DNA of 64,000 nucleotides from Streptomyces asoensis (GCF_016860545.1 NZ_BNEB01000005.1:1178001-1242000), one strand, 5' to 3'; counted from the first letter of the stretch, positions 43,542-51,839 are shown. Numbers and translations are program-made. Notes: generated by a model not told the origin, from the letters alone.

Positions 43542-44963
43542 TCAGGCCGCCTCCTCGAACGCGAAGAGGTGGCGGGGGCGGGGCCGGCCCAGCGTGCCGA
43601 GCGCGGCGTCCGCCGCGCCGACACCGCTGCGGACCGCACTCTCCATGGTCGCGGGCCACCCTGTGGCGGTCCACGCTCCGGCCAGGTACAGGCCGGGGGC
43701 TCTGGTGCGGGCGCCGGGCCGAAGCCGCCCGACGCCGGGCCCGGGGGCGAACGTCGCCGTACGCTCCCGGGTCACGAAGAAGTCCCTCACCTCGGCGCCG
43801 CGCGTACGGGGCAGCAGCCTCTCCAGTTCGGGCAGGTAGCGCCGGCGCAGGGCGGCGACGGGTTCGTCGATCTCGTCCTGCGCGGCGGACTGGGACAGGG
43901 CGAGGTACTGGCCCTCGCGCAGCCCGGAGGCGGCGGTGCGGTCGAAGACCCACTGCACGGGCGTGCCGAGCGCGGCGAAGAAGGGCTTGTCGAGCACCTT
44001 GCGGTCGTAGACGACGTGCACGTTGAGGATGGGCGCGGTGCCGATGTCCAGCAGCCGCCCGGCGTCGTCCAGCGCCCCGTCGGGGAGCAGGTCGTAGGCC
44101 TCGCGCTGCGGTACGGCGAGGACGACCGCGTCCGCGTGGAGCGTCTCGCCGGGGACCTGGACGCTCCAGGTCCCCCGGCCGTCGCGGGAGAGCGAGGTGA
44201 CGCGGGTGCGGACCTCGGTCCGCACGCCAGCGGAGTCGAGGGCCTTGCGGGCGAGCCCGTCGTGCAGGTCGCCCAGCGGGACGTGCGCCCAGCCGATGTC
44301 GGCGGCGCCCGGGTCGGACAGCAGACCGGTCTTGAACACCATGGCGGCGAGCGCCAGGGAGGAGTCGCCCGCGACCGCGTTCAGGGTGGCGACCCCGACC
44401 AGGTCCCAGAGGGCCTCGACGGCGCGCGGCGACTGGCCGTGCGCGGTCAGCCAGCTGCCGAAGTCCTGGGTGTCGAGTGCCGGATCGGTGAGGTCCAGCC
44501 CCTTGAGCGCGAGGGCGGCCCGGCCGACGGCGGCGCGTTCGGCGAGGGACAGGTGCGGATACGTCGCGAGGCTGCGCCCGAGGTGCAGGGGGACGGGCAG
44601 CGCGTCGCGCCGCAGTCGGCCGAGCCGCCGCCCGGCAGGTCTGGCCAGGTCGACGACGGGCACGTCGAGACGGTCCTGGAGCGGTGCCAGCGCGCTGCCC
44701 TCGATGCGGTCGAGGAACCAGCGGTACGCGGTGCAGCAGCGCAGGTAGACGTGCTGTCCGTTGTCCACGGTGAGGTCGCCGCGCCGGAAGGAGAAGGCGA
44801 GGCCGCCGAGCCGGGGCCGGCCTTCGAGCAGGGTGACGCGCACTCCCGCGTCGGCGAGGGCGAGCGCGGCGGTCACCCCGGCGAGTCCGCCGCCCACGAC
44901 GACGGCGCCGCGCGCCGGGGGCCCGGACGCGCCGGCGGCGTCCGCGTGCTGCTCGTCGCTCAT
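43542..44963 (-). CDS. hpnE: HpnE FAD-dependent hydroxysqualene dehydroxylase
   Basis: A 473-residue FAD amine-oxidase-fold protein that reduces hydroxysqualene to squalene, third step after HpnC and HpnD. The dinucleotide motif is VVGGGLAGVTAALALADAG at 22-40, followed by EGRPRLGGLAFSFRRGDL. The C-terminal FAD segment is GLYLAGAWTATGWPATMESAVRSG. The ATG overlaps the stop of the 50-aa DUF6380 gene (ATGA). The enzyme is probably membrane-associated, as its substrate is a lipid. Confidence 0.95.
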   Translation of the reverse strand: MSDEQHADAAGASGPPARGAVVVGGGLAGVTAALALADAGVRVTLLEGRPRLGGLAFSFRRGDLTVDNGQHVYLRCCTAYRWFLDRIEGSALAPLQDRLDVPVVDLARPAGRRLGRLRRDALPVPLHLGRSLATYPHLSLAERAAVGRAALALKGLDLTDPALDTQDFGSWLTAHGQSPRAVEALWDLVGVATLNAVAGDSSLALAAMVFKTGLLSDPGAADIGWAHVPLGDLHDGLARKALDSAGVRTEVRTRVTSLSRDGRGTWSVQVPGETLHADAVVLAVPQREAYDLLPDGALDDAGRLLDIGTAPILNVHVVYDRKVLDKPFFAALGTPVQWVFDRTAASGLREGQYLALSQSAAQDEIDEPVAALRRRYLPELERLLPRTRGAEVRDFFVTRERTATFAPGPGVGRLRPGARTRAPGLYLAGAWTATGWPATMESAVRSGVGAADAALGTLGRPRPRHLFAFEEAA

Positions 44964-45112
44964 CCTGCGCCCTCCCGTGCGGACCGTCCGTGGTGGTCGA
45001 ACTCTGCACCGCCGGTCGTCGCAGTCAGGGACGCCGCGCCGGACCGGAGGGTTGCGTGCCGTTTTCCGCCGGTGCGGTCGCCCCGGCCCTCGGTGTCCGG
45101 CGCCGTGTCCAT
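44960..45112 (-). CDS. 50-aa DUF6380 protein between hpnD and hpnE
   Basis: A 50-residue arginine- and glycine-rich protein (MDTAPDTEGRGDRTGGKRHA, then TLRSGAASLTATTGGAEFDH, then HGRSAREGAG). It matches my recollection of the Streptomyces family DUF6380. The ATG shares one base with the hpnD stop (TGATG) and has AGGAGG upstream. Its TGA overlaps the hpnE ATG (ATGA). The perfect nesting and ideal Shine-Dalgarno argue that it is translated. No transmembrane helix or catalytic motif; it may act only to couple translation of hpnD and hpnE, or stabilise the squalene-forming complex. Confidence 0.85.
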   Translation of the reverse strand: MDTAPDTEGRGDRTGGKRHATLRSGAASLTATTGGAEFDHHGRSAREGAG

Positions 45113-46062
45113 CAGGGGTTCCTCCTGACGGTGCGGCGGGACACGTGCCGGGTGTCGAGGCCCGACAGCCCGCGCACGGCCACGTACGCCTTCTCGCGTC
45201 CGGGGAGCGAGACCCGGCCGCGCAGGACGGCCTCGGGGTCGCGCTCGATGCGGTCCAGGAGGCGCCGGTAGATGCCGGCCATCGCGGCGACGCAGGCGCC
45301 GCTGCGGCGGTCGAGCATGGGCAGCAGCCGGTAGCCCTCGGCGAAGAGGGCCCGGGCCCGGCGCACCTCGAAGTGGACCAGGCCCACGAAGTCGGACCCC
45401 TCCGGCGGCTTCGGGCCGTCGAACCCGGCCGAGCAGCCGAACTTCGCGAGGTCGTCGGCGGGCAGATAGGTACGGCCGCCCTCGGCGTCCTCGCGGACGT
45501 CCCTGAGGATGTTGGTGAGCTGGAGCGCGAGCCCGAGCGTGTCGGCGTACTCCGGCGCGCGCTCGGCGCCGCGCGCCCCGGGCGCGGTGCCGAAGACGCC
45601 GAGCGAGAGCCGACCGATGGCGCCCGCCACGCAGCGGCAGTACACCTTCAGGTCGTCCCAGGTCTCGTACGTCTCGCCGCGTACGTCCATCAGGACGCCG
45701 TCGATCAGCTCGTCCAGGCCGCGCAGCGGCACGGGGAAGGTGCGGGCGGTGTGCGCGAGGGCGACCGCGACGGGGTCGGTGTCGTCCTCCTCGACCTCGC
45801 CGGCGCGGACGCGGGCGAGCAGCGCCCTGGTGTCCTCGAGCCGGGCGGTCTTGACCTCGTGGTCCAGGGCGCCGTCGCCGATGTCGTCGACGCGGCGCGA
45901 GAAGGCGTACAGCGCGGACATCGCGCGGCGCTTGGACGTGGGCAGCAGGCGGATGCCGTACGCGAAGTTACGGGCCTGCTGGCCGGTGACGGTCTCGCAG
46001 TAGCCGTAGGCGGCGAGTACCGGCGCGGACACGTGCGGTGACGGCTCCACGGCCCGGATCAC
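45112..46062 (-). CDS. hpnD: HpnD presqualene diphosphate synthase
   Basis: A 316-residue squalene/phytoene synthase-family enzyme condensing two farnesyl diphosphates to presqualene diphosphate. Asp-rich motif 1 is YAFSRRVDDIGDGAL, and motif 2 is LALQLTNILRDVREDAEGG. YCRCVAGAIGRLSL is another conserved helix. The start GTG 46062 overlaps the hpnC stop (GTGA). It pairs with HpnC and HpnE in the three-step bacterial squalene route rather than the single-enzyme eukaryotic one. Confidence 0.95.
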   Translation of the reverse strand: MIRAVEPSPHVSAPVLAAYGYCETVTGQQARNFAYGIRLLPTSKRRAMSALYAFSRRVDDIGDGALDHEVKTARLEDTRALLARVRAGEVEEDDTDPVAVALAHTARTFPVPLRGLDELIDGVLMDVRGETYETWDDLKVYCRCVAGAIGRLSLGVFGTAPGARGAERAPEYADTLGLALQLTNILRDVREDAEGGRTYLPADDLAKFGCSAGFDGPKPPEGSDFVGLVHFEVRRARALFAEGYRLLPMLDRRSGACVAAMAGIYRRLLDRIERDPEAVLRGRVSLPGREKAYVAVRGLSGLDTRHVSRRTVRRNP

Positions 46063-46970
46063 CCCTTTCCTCGCAGGGTCACGCCCACCTCGCGCAGCAG
46101 CTGGAACCTGCCGGGCTTGGGCGGGCCGGGAAGTACGTCGTGTCCGGCGGCGGTGATCGCCGTGATCGCCGCCCTTCCCCCCGCCACGAATCCCGCGAGC
46201 AGCAGCCTCAGCCTGCCGTGAACGCTACCCACCAGGGGGGCGCCTTCATTCAGGAGGTCGCCGGCGCGTTGCGCCTCGTACGCGACCAGGGCGCGTACCG
46301 ACGCGCCCGCGGTCTTCGCGGCCAGGTCCGCTTCCCGGACGTGGAAACGTTTCATGTCCTCTGCGGGCAGGTAGACACGGTCGCGGCCGAGGTCCTCGGC
46401 CACGTCCTGAAGGTGTTCGACGATCTGGAGTGCGGTGCAGATCGCGTCGGAGCGGCGGATCCGCTCGGGGGTGGCGGCGCCGGTGACGGCGAGGACCAGG
46501 CGGCCCACCGGGTTGGCGGACAGCTCGCAGTAGGCGAGCAGGTCGTCATAGGTCTCGTAGCGCTTGACGAGCTGGTCCTGCCGGTTGGCCGCGATCAGGC
46601 CGAGGAAGGGCCCGGGGGTGAGCGCGCGGGCGCGCACTGTGGGCTGGAGGCGGCGCAGCAGGGGATGGCGCGGCGGGCCGTCGGACCCGTCGAAGACCCG
46701 CCGCAGATCGGCCTCGAAGGCGTCCAGCATCAGGAGGCGGTCGTGCGCGTCGGCGGCCGGCACACCGAGCAGCCGGGCGTCGGCGCCGCCGGGGGCGAGG
46801 TCGCCGTCGCCGATGTCGTCGACGAGCCGGGCGAAGCCGTACACCGCCATCAGGTCGGCGCGCCAGGCCTTGGGCAGGAAGAAGGGGGCTACGGGGAAGT
46901 TCTCGTCCGCGGCCTTGTCGAGCGTGCCGCGCTCCGGATCGCCGACGCGTGGCACGGCGGGTGCCGTCAT
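46059..46970 (-). CDS. hpnC: HpnC hydroxysqualene synthase
   Basis: A 303-residue squalene/phytoene synthase-family enzyme hydrolysing presqualene diphosphate to hydroxysqualene. Motif 1 is YGFARLVDDIGDGDL, motif 2 is TALQIVEHLQDVAEDLGRDRVYLP. The opening AADENFPVAPFFLPKAWRADL is typical of HpnC and not of HpnD. The ATG 46970 overlaps the stop of a 21-codon upstream ORF (ATGA). First enzyme gene of the hopanoid operon. Confidence 0.95.
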   Translation of the reverse strand: MTAPAVPRVGDPERGTLDKAADENFPVAPFFLPKAWRADLMAVYGFARLVDDIGDGDLAPGGADARLLGVPAADAHDRLLMLDAFEADLRRVFDGSDGPPRHPLLRRLQPTVRARALTPGPFLGLIAANRQDQLVKRYETYDDLLAYCELSANPVGRLVLAVTGAATPERIRRSDAICTALQIVEHLQDVAEDLGRDRVYLPAEDMKRFHVREADLAAKTAGASVRALVAYEAQRAGDLLNEGAPLVGSVHGRLRLLLAGFVAGGRAAITAITAAGHDVLPGPPKPGRFQLLREVGVTLRGKG

Positions 46971-47032
46971 CGTCGTCCGCCCGGGGCGGGGACGGCACGG
47001 CCTGCGTCGAGCTGGGGAGTTTCCGTAGCCAT
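46967..47032 (-). CDS. 21-codon leader ORF coupled to hpnC
   Basis: MATETPQLDAGRAVPAPGGR plus a final R, then TGA overlapping the hpnC ATG (ATGA). A GGGAG lies 11 nt upstream of its ATG, slightly far but usable. It has no family match that I recognise. It may be a translational-coupling leader for the operon, or simply reflect a mis-set hpnC start. Confidence 0.45.
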   Translation of the reverse strand: MATETPQLDAGRAVPAPGGRR

Positions 47033-47283
47033 CGCCGTCACATCTCCCGTTCTACACTGCCGACCTAATACACACTATTTCGGACACGCCGCCCGGACGC
47101 TCGCGCGGGTCCCGGCGGTGGGCGCTGAGCGTTATCACCCCACTTGACGCGTTTCGGGGGCCGGTCCAGCTTACGTTGTACAACGCTGCACGGTTCGCGG
47201 GGGTGTCCGGGACATCACAACAACACACCGATTGGCGTCAAGATTCCTGGGCCTCACCGGAGTTGACGTTTCCTTTGCAGACG
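47033..47283 (-). promoter_or_regulatory. upstream region of the hopanoid operon with a CGTTGTACAACG palindrome
   Basis: About 250 bp between the hopanoid operon and the terminator of the exporter operon. It includes a stretch that is AT-rich for this genome (47060-47095) near the probable transcription start. A perfect 12-bp palindrome CGTTGTACAACG (47174-47185) is a possible operator. A TTGACG hexamer lies further upstream on the minus strand. I cannot assign a single promoter with confidence. Confidence 0.5.
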
Positions 47284-47317
47284 CAGGGCCCCGCCGGACA
47301 GTTCCGGCGGGGCCCTG
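47284..47317 (-). terminator. terminator of the phosphopolyol/ABC operon
   Basis: A perfect 15-bp stem (CAGGGCCCCGCCGGA and complement) with loop CAGT, 11 nt after the stop of the ATPase gene. It separates this operon from the hopanoid operon on the same strand. Confidence 0.9.
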
Positions 47318-47328
47318 GCCGAATCGCC

Positions 47329-48117
47329 CTACTTGCCCGAGAACTTCTCGTACTCCCGCATGACCTCTTCGGTCGGGCCGTCCAGCCGCAGTTCGCCCCT
47401 CTCCAGCCACAGCACGCGGTCGCAGGTGTCCCTGATCGACTTGTTGCTGTGGCTCACCAGGAACACCGTGCCGGCGTGCTCGCGCAGCTGCCGGATGCGT
47501 TCCTCGGAGCGCCCCCGGAACTTGGCGTCGCCGGTGGCGAGGGCCTCGTCGATCATCAGGACGTCATGGTCCTTGGCGGCGGCGATGGAGAACCGCAGCC
47601 GGGCCTGCATGCCGGAGGAGTAGGTGCGCATCGGCAGGGTGATGAAGTCGCCCTTCTCGTTGATGCCCGAGAAGTCGACGATCTCCTGGAAGCGCTGCTT
47701 GATCTGCTCGCGGGACATCCCCATGGCGAGCCCGCCCAGGGTGACGTTGCGCTCGCCGGTGAGGTCGTTCATCAGGGCCGCGTTGACGCCCAGCAGCGAG
47801 GGCTGGCCGTCGGTGTAGACCCGGCCGCTCTCCGGCGGCAGCAGCCCGGCGATGGCGCGCAGCAGCGTGGACTTGCCCGAGCCGTTGGAGCCGATCAGGC
47901 CGATGGCCTCGCCGCGGTGGGCGACGAAGGAGACACCGCGCACGGCGTGCACCTTGCGCACCCCGCGGGCCGAGTCGGCGGAACCGCGCTTGACGATACG
48001 GCTCAGCGCGGCGGTGGCACTGCCCTTGCCGGACTTGGCGCCGTTGACGCGGTAGACGATGTGGACCTCGTCGGCGATGACCGTGGGGACCCGCTGTCCC
48101 GGGAGCGGCTCAACCAC
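47329..48117 (-). CDS. polysaccharide/teichoic-acid ABC exporter ATPase (Wzt/TagH type)
   Basis: A 262-residue ATPase subunit. Walker A is GLIGSNGSGKSTLL, the signature is RTYSSGMQARLRFS, and Walker B is DVLMIDEALATGDAKFRGRS, the DEALAVGD-type variant typical of polysaccharide and teichoic-acid exporters. No C-terminal carbohydrate-binding extension is present. The N-terminus has a 40-residue basic insertion. It starts with GTG 48117, overlapping the permease gene by 8 nt. It should energise export of the product of the upstream phosphotransferase and glycosyltransferase genes. Confidence 0.93.
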   Translation of the reverse strand: MVEPLPGQRVPTVIADEVHIVYRVNGAKSGKGSATAALSRIVKRGSADSARGVRKVHAVRGVSFVAHRGEAIGLIGSNGSGKSTLLRAIAGLLPPESGRVYTDGQPSLLGVNAALMNDLTGERNVTLGGLAMGMSREQIKQRFQEIVDFSGINEKGDFITLPMRTYSSGMQARLRFSIAAAKDHDVLMIDEALATGDAKFRGRSEERIRQLREHAGTVFLVSHSNKSIRDTCDRVLWLERGELRLDGPTEEVMREYEKFSGK

Positions 48118-49039
48118 GGCCGTACCTCTCCTCCGCCTGCCAGAAGTACACGAATCCGCCGAGCGCCACGACCACGGCCCAGCCGCCCGCGACCGCCCAG
48201 ACGTGCGCCGGCAGGTTCTCGGCGGCGTACTCCTCGATGAGCGCGAAGCGCATCAGGTCCATGTAGATGGCGGCCGGGTTCCACTGGAGGATGTTGGCCA
48301 CCCACTGCGGCTTGTCCGCGAGGAAGACGGGGATCGAGAACATCACGCCGGACGCGTACATCCAGGTCCGCATGACGAACGGCATCAGCTGCGCCAGGTC
48401 CGGGGTCTTCGCGCCGGCCCGGGCGAAGATCAGCGCCAGACCGGAGTTGAAGCAGAACTGGAGGGCCAGCACCGGGACGATCAGCGCCCAGGAGGCGTCC
48501 GGGTAGCTGCCGAAACCGATCACCACCAGGAACAGCACCAGCATCGAGTACAGCAGCTGCTGGAGTTGCTGGAGGGCGAACGAGATGGGCAGCGAGGCAC
48601 GCGGGAAGTGCAGGGCGCGCACCAGGCCGAGGTTGCCGGAGATCGCCCGCACCCCGGTCATCACCGAGCTCTGGGTGAAGGTGAACACGAAGACGCCCGT
48701 GACGAGGAAGGGGATGTACACCTCCTTCGACATCCCCCGGCCGGCGTTCAGCAGCAGGCCGAAGATCATGAAGTACACGGCCGCGTTCAGCAGCGGGGTG
48801 GCCACCTGCCACAGCTGGCCGAGCCTGGCCTGGCTGTACTGGGAGGCCAGCTTGGCCCGGGAGAACGCCATGATGAAGTGCCGGCGCCCCCAGAGCTGGC
48901 GGACGTACTCCCGCAGCGGAGGCCGGGCGCCGCTCACGGCCAGCCCGTACCTGGCGGCCAGCTGCGCCGCCGTGAGGCCCTCGTCGGGCGACGGAGACGC
49001 CGTCACCACGACTCCGACGTCATGCGTTGTCTCACTCAC
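48110..49039 (-). CDS. polysaccharide/teichoic-acid ABC exporter permease (Wzm/TagG type)
   Basis: A 309-residue ABC-2 permease with six predicted helices after an amphipathic N-terminal region. REYVRQLWGRRHFIMAFSRAKLASQYSQARLGQLWQVATPLLNA is the typical coupling segment preceding helix 1, seen at about residues 43-87. A central CTGV-like IPFLVTGVFVFTFTQSSVMTG segment follows. The start is GTG 49039 with a weak ribosome-binding site. It lies 100 bp after the glycosyltransferase gene. Partner of the downstream ATPase. Confidence 0.92.
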   Translation of the reverse strand: MSETTHDVGVVVTASPSPDEGLTAAQLAARYGLAVSGARPPLREYVRQLWGRRHFIMAFSRAKLASQYSQARLGQLWQVATPLLNAAVYFMIFGLLLNAGRGMSKEVYIPFLVTGVFVFTFTQSSVMTGVRAISGNLGLVRALHFPRASLPISFALQQLQQLLYSMLVLFLVVIGFGSYPDASWALIVPVLALQFCFNSGLALIFARAGAKTPDLAQLMPFVMRTWMYASGVMFSIPVFLADKPQWVANILQWNPAAIYMDLMRFALIEEYAAENLPAHVWAVAGGWAVVVALGGFVYFWQAEERYGRG

Positions 49040-49139
49040 AAGTAGGAACTTTCGTCTTCGGGATGCGCAGCCTTGACGAGGCCGGCACGAGCCGGGGGGC
49101 CCGCCGGAAAGGCCCGGGGTGCCCTCAGGAACGAGCTTG

Positions 49140-50024
49140 TCAGATCACCGGAGGCCGGCCCAGTCGGGTCAGCCGCCACACCGTACGCCACTTCATGGGC
49201 CTGCGAGGCCCGCACGGAGCGCTCCAGCCCTCCCGGAAACCCCCGAACCACGCCTTCAGCGCGGACCCGGAGGGGCGGCGCGCCAGCGTGAGCAGCAGCC
49301 AGACGCCGAGATAGACCGGGACCAGCGGGGCGGGGAGGTTGCGACGGGCCAGCCAGACCCGGTTGCGGGCGACCATCCGGTGGTACACCGCGTGCCGCGA
49401 GGGCGCGGTGGTCGGGTGGTACAGCACCATGTCGGACCGGTAGTCGATCATCCAGCCCGCGTCCAGGGCCCGCCACGCCAGGTCGGTCTCCTCGTGGGCG
49501 TAGAAGAACTCGTCGGGGAGTCCGCCCACCTCGGCGAAGACCTTCGTCCGTACGGCGTTGGCGCCCCCGAGGAAGGTGGTGACCCGGGAGGAGCGCATCG
49601 GGTCGGAGGCCCGCAGCCGGGGCACGTGACGGCGCTGGGTGACACCGGTCTGCGGGTCCGCGATCCGGAAGCTGACGATGCCGAGCCGGGGGTCGGCGCC
49701 GAAGGCCTCGCGGCACAGCTCGGCCGTGTCCTTGCGGGCCAGGAGGCCGTCGTCGTCCAGGAAGAGCAGGATGTCGACGTCGCGGCCGCTGGGCCCGAAG
49801 GCCTCGATGCCGACGTTGCGGCCGCCGGGGATGCCGAGGTTCTCGGGCAGCTCGATCGTCCTGACGCCCTCGGGGACGTCCGGGACGGGCGAGCCGTTGC
49901 CGACGACGACCGCCTCGACCCGGTCGCCGTCCTGCCCGGCTATCGAGTCGAGCAGGGCCCTGAGCTCCTCGGGACGGTTGCCCATCGTGATCACGACCGC
50001 GCCGACCTTCACCGGCGCGCTCAC
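49140..50024 (-). CDS. GT2 family glycosyltransferase
   Basis: A 294-residue GT-A-fold transferase. The N-terminus VGAVVITMGNRPEELRALLDSI leads to a DxD-like metal motif in DILLFLDDDGLL, then PRLGIVSFRI. The acceptor loop FYAHEETDLAWRALDAGW (the ED-like catalytic region) lies near 183-200. A C-terminal hydrophobic helix (PVYLGVWLLLTLA) may anchor it to the membrane. The start GTG 50024 overlaps the phosphotransferase stop (GTGA). It probably adds a sugar to the exported phosphopolyol or glycan; donor unknown. Confidence 0.9.
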   Translation of the reverse strand: MSAPVKVGAVVITMGNRPEELRALLDSIAGQDGDRVEAVVVGNGSPVPDVPEGVRTIELPENLGIPGGRNVGIEAFGPSGRDVDILLFLDDDGLLARKDTAELCREAFGADPRLGIVSFRIADPQTGVTQRRHVPRLRASDPMRSSRVTTFLGGANAVRTKVFAEVGGLPDEFFYAHEETDLAWRALDAGWMIDYRSDMVLYHPTTAPSRHAVYHRMVARNRVWLARRNLPAPLVPVYLGVWLLLTLARRPSGSALKAWFGGFREGWSAPCGPRRPMKWRTVWRLTRLGRPPVI

Positions 50025-50800
50025 TTCAGCCTGCTCGACGCGAGGATGGACACCAGGTGCAGCAGGGTCTGGAGCAGCGCGATGCCGGCCAGTACGGCGA
50101 CACCGAGCCGGGAGAAGAACAGGTCGCCGCGGACCTGGTCGACGACGGCCAGGACCAGGATCAGCAGCGACGCCTCGATCCCGAGGATCAGCCGGTGGAA
50201 CTGGAGCGCCGAGGCGGCCCGGCGGGCCAGCGCCATGCCCGAGGAGCGCGGTTCGGACGCCGACTCCTTGACCGGCGGCAGTCCGCCCTGGTGCCGGGCG
50301 ACACCGACGAGGTCGGTCTCCGCCTTGATCAGGATCGCGCCGAGCGCGGCCAGCGTGCCGAGGAACGCCCAGAGCCAGTCGATGCGGCCGCTGCCCCACG
50401 GGTCGGCGGCGCGCAGGCCGAAGCCGACGAGCACGGCGGCGTCGGTGAGGTACGCCCCGACCCGGTCCAGGTAGACCCCGCCGAGGGAGTACTGCTTCTT
50501 CCAGCGGGCGATCTCGCCGTCGACGCAGTCCAGCAGCAGGTACATCTGGACGCAGACGACACCGAGGACGGCGCCCGTGATCCCCGGCACCAGCAGCGCC
50601 GGGGCGGCGAGCACGCCGAAGACGGTCATCAGGTACGTGAGCTGGTTGGGCGTGACCCTGGTGTTCACCAGGTAGCGGTCGACCCGCAGGGACACCTCAC
50701 GCATGTAGAGGCGTCCCATCCAGTGCTCACCGCTGCGCCGGTCCTTCACCCCCGGAGGGTGGACGACCGGTCTGAGTTCAGCTACCGATGGCCTTGACAT
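50021..50800 (-). CDS. CDP-alcohol phosphotransferase family membrane protein, lacks last motif Asp
   Basis: A 259-residue polytopic enzyme that transfers a phosphoalcohol from CDP to an acceptor hydroxyl. The motif reads D91-CV-D94-G-EIAR-(8)-G108-VYL-D112-RVG-A116. The fourth Asp, thought to be the general base in this family, is Ala here. Asp120 four residues on might substitute, or the enzyme may use different chemistry. It overlaps the dehydrogenase gene by 23 nt and the glycosyltransferase gene by 4 nt. The product is unknown; classical PgsA or Pss activity is unlikely from the context. Confidence 0.87.
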   Translation of the reverse strand: MSRPSVAELRPVVHPPGVKDRRSGEHWMGRLYMREVSLRVDRYLVNTRVTPNQLTYLMTVFGVLAAPALLVPGITGAVLGVVCVQMYLLLDCVDGEIARWKKQYSLGGVYLDRVGAYLTDAAVLVGFGLRAADPWGSGRIDWLWAFLGTLAALGAILIKAETDLVGVARHQGGLPPVKESASEPRSSGMALARRAASALQFHRLILGIEASLLILVLAVVDQVRGDLFFSRLGVAVLAGIALLQTLLHLVSILASSRLK

Positions 50801-51839
50801 AGTCGGCGTAGATGTCCTTGATCTGCTCGGTCTTGAGGTCGAGGTGTTCGATGATCGTGTAACGGCCGGGCCGGGTCTCGGGGGCGAACTCCACGGCGCG
50901 GACGAACTCGTCCACCGTGAAGCCGATGTCCGTCGGCAGGACCGGCAGTCCGTGCCGTCGCAGCACCTGGGCCATGTAGGCCGACTCCTCGTGGGCTCCG
51001 CGCAGGTACATCGCGAAGGCCGCGCCGAGTCCGCACTGCTCGCCGTGGGCGGCTGCCCGCTTGGGGAAGAGCAGGTCGAAGGCGTGGTTGATCTCGTGGC
51101 AGGCGCCGGAGGACGGGCGGGAGTCGCCCGACACCGACATGGCGATGCCGCTCAGCACGAGCGCCTCGGCCAGCACCTGGAGGAAGTCGGTGTCCCCGAT
51201 GCTGCCCGGGTGGCGCAGCACCGCCTCGCCGGCCTGGCGGGCGATCGCGGCGGCGAGGCCGTCGATCTTCTCGCCCTTGACCCGGTTGGCGAGCTCCCAG
51301 TCCGCGATGGCGGAGATGTTGGAGACGGCGTCGCCGATGCCGGCCCGTACGTAGCGCACCGGGGCCTCGCGGATGACGTCGAGGTCGATCACGACGGCGA
51401 TCGGGTTCGGCACCCCGTAGGAGCCGCGCCCGGCGTCGTTGTCGAGGGTGGCGACCGGGGAGCACAGGCCGTCGTGGGCGAGGTTCGTCGGCACGGCGAC
51501 CAGGGGCAGGCCCACCCGCGCCGCGGCGAACTTGGCGCAGTCGATGATCTTGCCGCCGCCCAGGCCGACGACCGCGTCGAAGTGCCCGGCCTTTATGTCG
51601 GCGGCCAGCCGGACGGCGTCGTCGAGGGTGCCGCCGCCGACCTCGTACCAGGTGGCGCCGGGCAGGGCCGGGGTGAGGCGCTCGCGCAGCCGGGCGCCCG
51701 AGCCGCCGCTGACGGCGAGGGCGAGCTTGCCCGAGTGCGAGATGCGCTCGTCGGCGAGCACCCCGACCAGGTCGTCGAGGGCACCCGGGCGGATGTCCAC
51801 GACGACCGGCGAGGGGATCAGCCGGGTCAGTACTGGCAC
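50778..51839 (-). CDS. sn-glycerol-1-phosphate dehydrogenase-like enzyme (EgsA/AraM family)
   Basis: A 353-residue member of the Fe/Zn alcohol-dehydrogenase and dehydroquinate-synthase superfamily. NAD(P) motif VGLGGGKIIDCAK is at 92-103, VPTNLAHDGLCSP at 116-128. Metal ligands appear at Asp170 (GIGDAVSN), His248 (GACHEINHAFD) and His265 (AAAHGEQCG). The Asp-to-first-His spacing of 78 matches, from memory, archaeal G1P dehydrogenase. It would reduce dihydroxyacetone phosphate to glycerol-1-phosphate, or form a related polyol phosphate. The start GTG 51839 gives a 13-nt overlap with the nucleotidyltransferase gene. Substrate is inferred. Confidence 0.85.
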   Translation of the reverse strand: MPVLTRLIPSPVVVDIRPGALDDLVGVLADERISHSGKLALAVSGGSGARLRERLTPALPGATWYEVGGGTLDDAVRLAADIKAGHFDAVVGLGGGKIIDCAKFAAARVGLPLVAVPTNLAHDGLCSPVATLDNDAGRGSYGVPNPIAVVIDLDVIREAPVRYVRAGIGDAVSNISAIADWELANRVKGEKIDGLAAAIARQAGEAVLRHPGSIGDTDFLQVLAEALVLSGIAMSVSGDSRPSSGACHEINHAFDLLFPKRAAAHGEQCGLGAAFAMYLRGAHEESAYMAQVLRRHGLPVLPTDIGFTVDEFVRAVEFAPETRPGRYTIIEHLDLKTEQIKDIYADYVKAIGS

